The notes under the pieces were generated by a model. The model saw only the letters and a list, made by a program, of their open reading frames with translations. It was not told where the DNA came from and did no database searches. A DNA stretch of 64,000 nt from Pictodentalium vernedei (Eukaryota; Mollusca; Scaphopoda; Dentaliida; Dentaliidae). This document shows, in pieces, positions 61,014 through 64,000 of the stretch (position 1 is its first letter; every line of letters begins with the position of its first letter). The position numbers and the translations under genes were made by a program. The stretch covers positions 450,505,866 through 450,569,865 of the forward strand of contig CM062289.1 in assembly GCA_031216915.1 (NCBI GenBank), written 5' to 3'.

Positions 61014-62602
61014 CTACACCCTCTGTGGAGACAGAGGAGTGATTAGAATGATCCTGCAACTGCAAGTGCAAATCTTCGCCAACACTAGAGGAAGAATCGG
61101 TGAAGGGAAGGCATAGCCGATCCAACCTGTCCAGTCCAGAGACAGAGCGTCTACCGCAAATGCTAGTGGATCTGGACAAGGGGAGACAAAGGTCTCTACC
61201 TGATGATTCCAGCCAGTGGCGAAAAGGTTGATAAAAGGACGCCACCACCGCTCGCAAAACGCCTGAAACACCTAGCGATGCAGCATCCATTCGGTGGGAA
61301 GGACACTGTCGCACTGGGACAGAGAGTCTGCTAGGACGTTGAGAAGTCTGGGAATGTGCCGAATGGCCACCCGAGCATCTACATCCCGCGCCCACAGAAG
61401 ATCCAGAGATAGCCGATACATGGGAATCGAATGCGTGCCACCTTGATTCCGTATGTAGACCACCACTGTCGAGTTGACCTGAAGAAGTAGGACGGTGTGG
61501 TCTGACAGGTGAGAGACAGGTGAGAGATCTATAGCTGAAGACAGTGTGGTCCGACAGGTGAGAGATCTATAGCTGGCCCTTCGTATCAACCAGAAGGAGC
61601 TCTTTGCTCTTTGCTCTTCAACACTCGCTGTCCCACTCGCCGTGAGTAGACAGACCAAGAGGATCCAACGTCGCACCCCAGCCCCGATCGCTGGAATCTG
61701 CAGTTAGGATGCAATCGGCCGAAGGAAGATCCAATGGGACACCCTGAGTCAACCAGGAATCATCAGCCCAAGGGTGGACTTGACAAAGCAGGGACTGAGG
61801 AATAGGAAGTTCCAGGTCCAGAGGATCCACATTTGGACACCATTGATCCAACAGGAAGTGTTGGAGAGGTTGGACAAACAAGCGACCCAGCGGAATGAGA
61901 TCTGTCATCAAACCGCAAAAGCCCAGCATCCGAAGGAAAGTCCTGGCGAGACCGAGTAGGATCGGAGCAGGTACCGAGTCAAGGCGGAAAGGATTATCGC
62001 CACCACATTGTGAAGAGTGTCGAAATCCATTCCCAAATGACGAAATTGCTGAGAAGGAAGATCAGACTTCTCGCAATTGACTCTGAAACCCTGCAATGCA
62101 GTAGGCCAAGCAACCGCTGGACATCAAACTCCAGAAATGCAGCATCGTAGTACCGTTGGAGGATGTCATCCAGGTAGGCTGACGAAGTCACAGCCGACTG
62201 AGTAGGGTGAAAAGCGAGCACATGTGACATCAGTCAGGTGAAGGCCCAACGAGCCAGGTTCAAACCGAACGGGTGAGCTTTGAGTTGAAAGACACGATCC
62301 CGATTCGAGAACCAAAGGTATTTCCGTGATGCCAGATGAATGGGTACATGGAAATAGGCATCCTTCAGGTCGATACTGGCTGCAAAATTGCCCTGATGAA
62401 TCGATTGGTGAACCGACCTGAAAATATCCCTGCTGAAACGAGGTGCTATGATGGACTCATTCAGTATACTCATATCGATGACAGGACGAAACTGGCCGTT
62501 TTTCTTTGGCACCCAGAAAGGTCTCCAGTAAAACCGCGGTGAAAGGGTGTTCCTGACCACCTCGATCGCCCCTTTGGAGAGGAAACTGTCGATCTCCTGC
62601 AC
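61014..62602 (-). pseudogene. RT / RNase H of third DIRS family, frameshifted
   Basis: Frame 62602-62234 carries FWVPKKNGQFRPVIDM, ASIDLKDAYFHVPIH and FGLNLARWAFT. Frame 62230-61994 carries SSAYLDDILQRYYD with an intact YLDD box. RNase H follows in 61676-61272 with NSTVVVYIRNQGG and HIPRLLNVLADSLSQ. Downstream is PFINLFATGWNHQVETFVSP. Several frame changes, and a 40-bp local duplication of CAGGTGAGAGATCTATAGCT (61524, 61555) in the RNase H region, break the ORF. Confidence 0.88.
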
Positions 62603-62640
62603 CAGAAGATCCCGACGCAGAGAATCGGAAGGGACCTGAA

Positions 62641-63960
62641 TCAGAAGGGGCAGCCGAGATAAACAGGAGTGCCTACTGAAGGACAGTCGCAGACCAGATT
62701 GGATGACGTAGAAAAACAGCGACAGCCTTCCCCCGACTGGAGGCGACGAGGCCCCCTGAGAGGAGAAACCACCCCCTTGGGAAGCAACAGAGTCCTGAGA
62801 CTTTCCTCCCTGAGGCTGCCAGCGAGTCTGGCCGCGCTGGCGCTTCTTCTGAGCAAAAGGAGCAGACAGAGCCGAAGGTGTGTACGATGCAGTGGGGTGC
62901 TTGGTGGGCCTGGAACGACCATCAGCATCAGCAGCAAGTTGGTCCAGCTGTCATAACAAAAGCTGGTCCTTCGAATGAAGAAGAACCTCACCATGGACAG
63001 CTTCCACCGAACCATAGAACAGCTGAGGTCCAACCAAAGAAGCAGACCTCTGAACAGCACGCTGCTCAGAAGGAAGAGATGGAGAAGAATCCAACACTGC
63101 ATCCCGGCATGTAAGCTCCAAATTAGCCGTGTTACAGGCGTAAGCGTGTGTCATGTTCATAAGATCCTGCGACAAAACACGCAAATGTGCCTGAGCATCA
63201 TCAAACTCCCCTGGCTGAAAATATGCAGCCAGGGCAGCGACAACATGGTCCGAGAGAGATAACATGCCCAGCATCTCTCGGAACAGGCCCGCAATAGATG
63301 CAACGATCGACATTGGGAGAACTGCCGACTTTGGCTCAGTCAACCTGAGGGAAGAATCTTCATCCACAGTAGTCATTCCCTGGAAGACTGGTGGACAGAC
63401 AGATTCGTAGACACGAAACCGCGACGAAGGCAGAAAAGCATCAGATCGTGAAAAGAAAGAACCCTTCAGGGCCTTGGAATGCATTTTGGCATCAAAGCCC
63501 TGGAAGGACTCAACAACTTGAGCCGACTGCAGAGGATGCAAAACCCCGGAGCTAGAAGGCACAATAGGGTTGCGGTGCTCCACAGAGGACCGCAGCAGGA
63601 CGGTCACTGATGGCCGGTCTGAAGGCTGAATGTCTGGCAATAAGCCAAAGACAAAATCTAAAGCCTGCCCCAAGACTGACGAGGGGGCCCGTCGCCTTCA
63701 AGAAAATCATCCTCTGTAGCAGAAGAGACGTAGCCCAACTCGTGCTGACCAGCGGAAACCACCTGTGAATACTGAACAGCGTCCAAAGGGCCAGGCAAGG
63801 ACTCTGCAACCAACCAAAGGAGGCTGTGCCTCAGGAGGCACAGGGAAGCCAACTTGAGGGTCGCCAGAACGGCCTGCCTTAGCTCACCCTGAGAATCCGT
63901 CATAGCAGCCGCGCCCGATGGAGTGTCTTCCCAATGAACCCTTCTAGAAGAAGAACCCAA
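62641..63960 (-). pseudogene. gag-like region of third DIRS family
   Basis: Frames 63960-63658, 63673-62951 and 63102-62641 cover the region 5' of RT. The middle one contains FQGMTTVDEDSSLRL and DHVVAALAAYFQPGEFDDAQ, alpha-helical in character. Assignment to gag is by position and partial similarity to the copy at 35205. No motif gives it a firm function. Confidence 0.55.
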
Positions 63961-64000
63961 ATCCCCAGAAGGGACCGACGACGAACATCGATCAGCAGAC

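Larger units (their letters stand above)
57848..64000 (-). mobile_element. DIRS retrotransposon, different family, runs off the window
   Basis: The 3' end lies at about 57848 (TTAGTAAATGTTGTTTC). An internal complementary region is at 58150-58300, and recombinase, RNase H/RT and gag-like remnants follow in minus-strand order to the window end. The termini and protein sequence are clearly distinct from the copies at 19340-47257, but the domain order is the same. Many frameshifts. A hAT element with exact duplication is inserted at 58413. The 5' repeat lies beyond 64000. Confidence 0.88.

Overview
The window looks like nuclear DNA of an invertebrate animal, most likely a mollusc and probably a bivalve. 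It is AT-rich with long introns. It carries DIRS-type tyrosine-recombinase retrotransposons, repeats ending in GACGGAC-type microsatellites plus a hairpin (like the 'pearl'/CvA elements described in bivalves), and SINEs with tRNA-like or 5S-rRNA-like heads. The taxon is an inference from repeat content, not from a marker gene.

Only one host gene is recognisable: the 3' two-fifths of RUVBL2 (Reptin / RuvB-like 2, an AAA+ ATPase), on the minus strand. Six exons with canonical GT-AG borders and matching phases lie at 55799-55893, 53513-53631, 47347-47466, 26594-26723, 11644-11758 and 5644-5669 (stop). They encode about 200 C-terminal residues, with the Walker B segment, the sensor-1 region and the C-terminal helical domain. 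The 5' exons lie beyond position 64000 or were not found. Coding bases are about 1.2% of the 50-kb gene span. The introns (about 2.2, 6.0, 20.6, 14.8 and 6.0 kb) are packed with transposons, often nested.

Layout. 1-5643: region 3' of RUVBL2 with small TIR elements. 5670-11643: intron with Helitron-like/pearl-like pieces, a 33-copy 51-bp minisatellite (8958-10640) and a tRNA-SINE with a 15-bp target duplication. 11759-26593: intron with a TTAA element split by a pearl-like repeat, a 5S-headed SINE, and a pogo-like element (19163-26510) split by a degenerate DIRS copy (19340-26260). 26724-47346: intron with TTAA, hAT-like and palindrome-bearing MITEs, the best-preserved DIRS copy (31188-37983), a second terminal repeat joined to its end, and a further decayed DIRS copy interrupted by a 3.7-kb hAT-like element with an 8-bp target duplication. 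47467-53512: intron with a 2.7-kb TIR element and two hAT-like elements. 53632-55798: intron with two hAT-like elements and a TTAA element. 55894-64000: MITEs, a fold-back structure, and a third, different DIRS family running off the window, carrying a BED-finger hAT insertion.

The most unusual signal is a set of long, near-perfect palindromes (arms of about 30-45 bp) inside many different non-autonomous elements. Two families with different termini share the same palindrome core, and within families both arms change together between copies, so something keeps the arms complementary.
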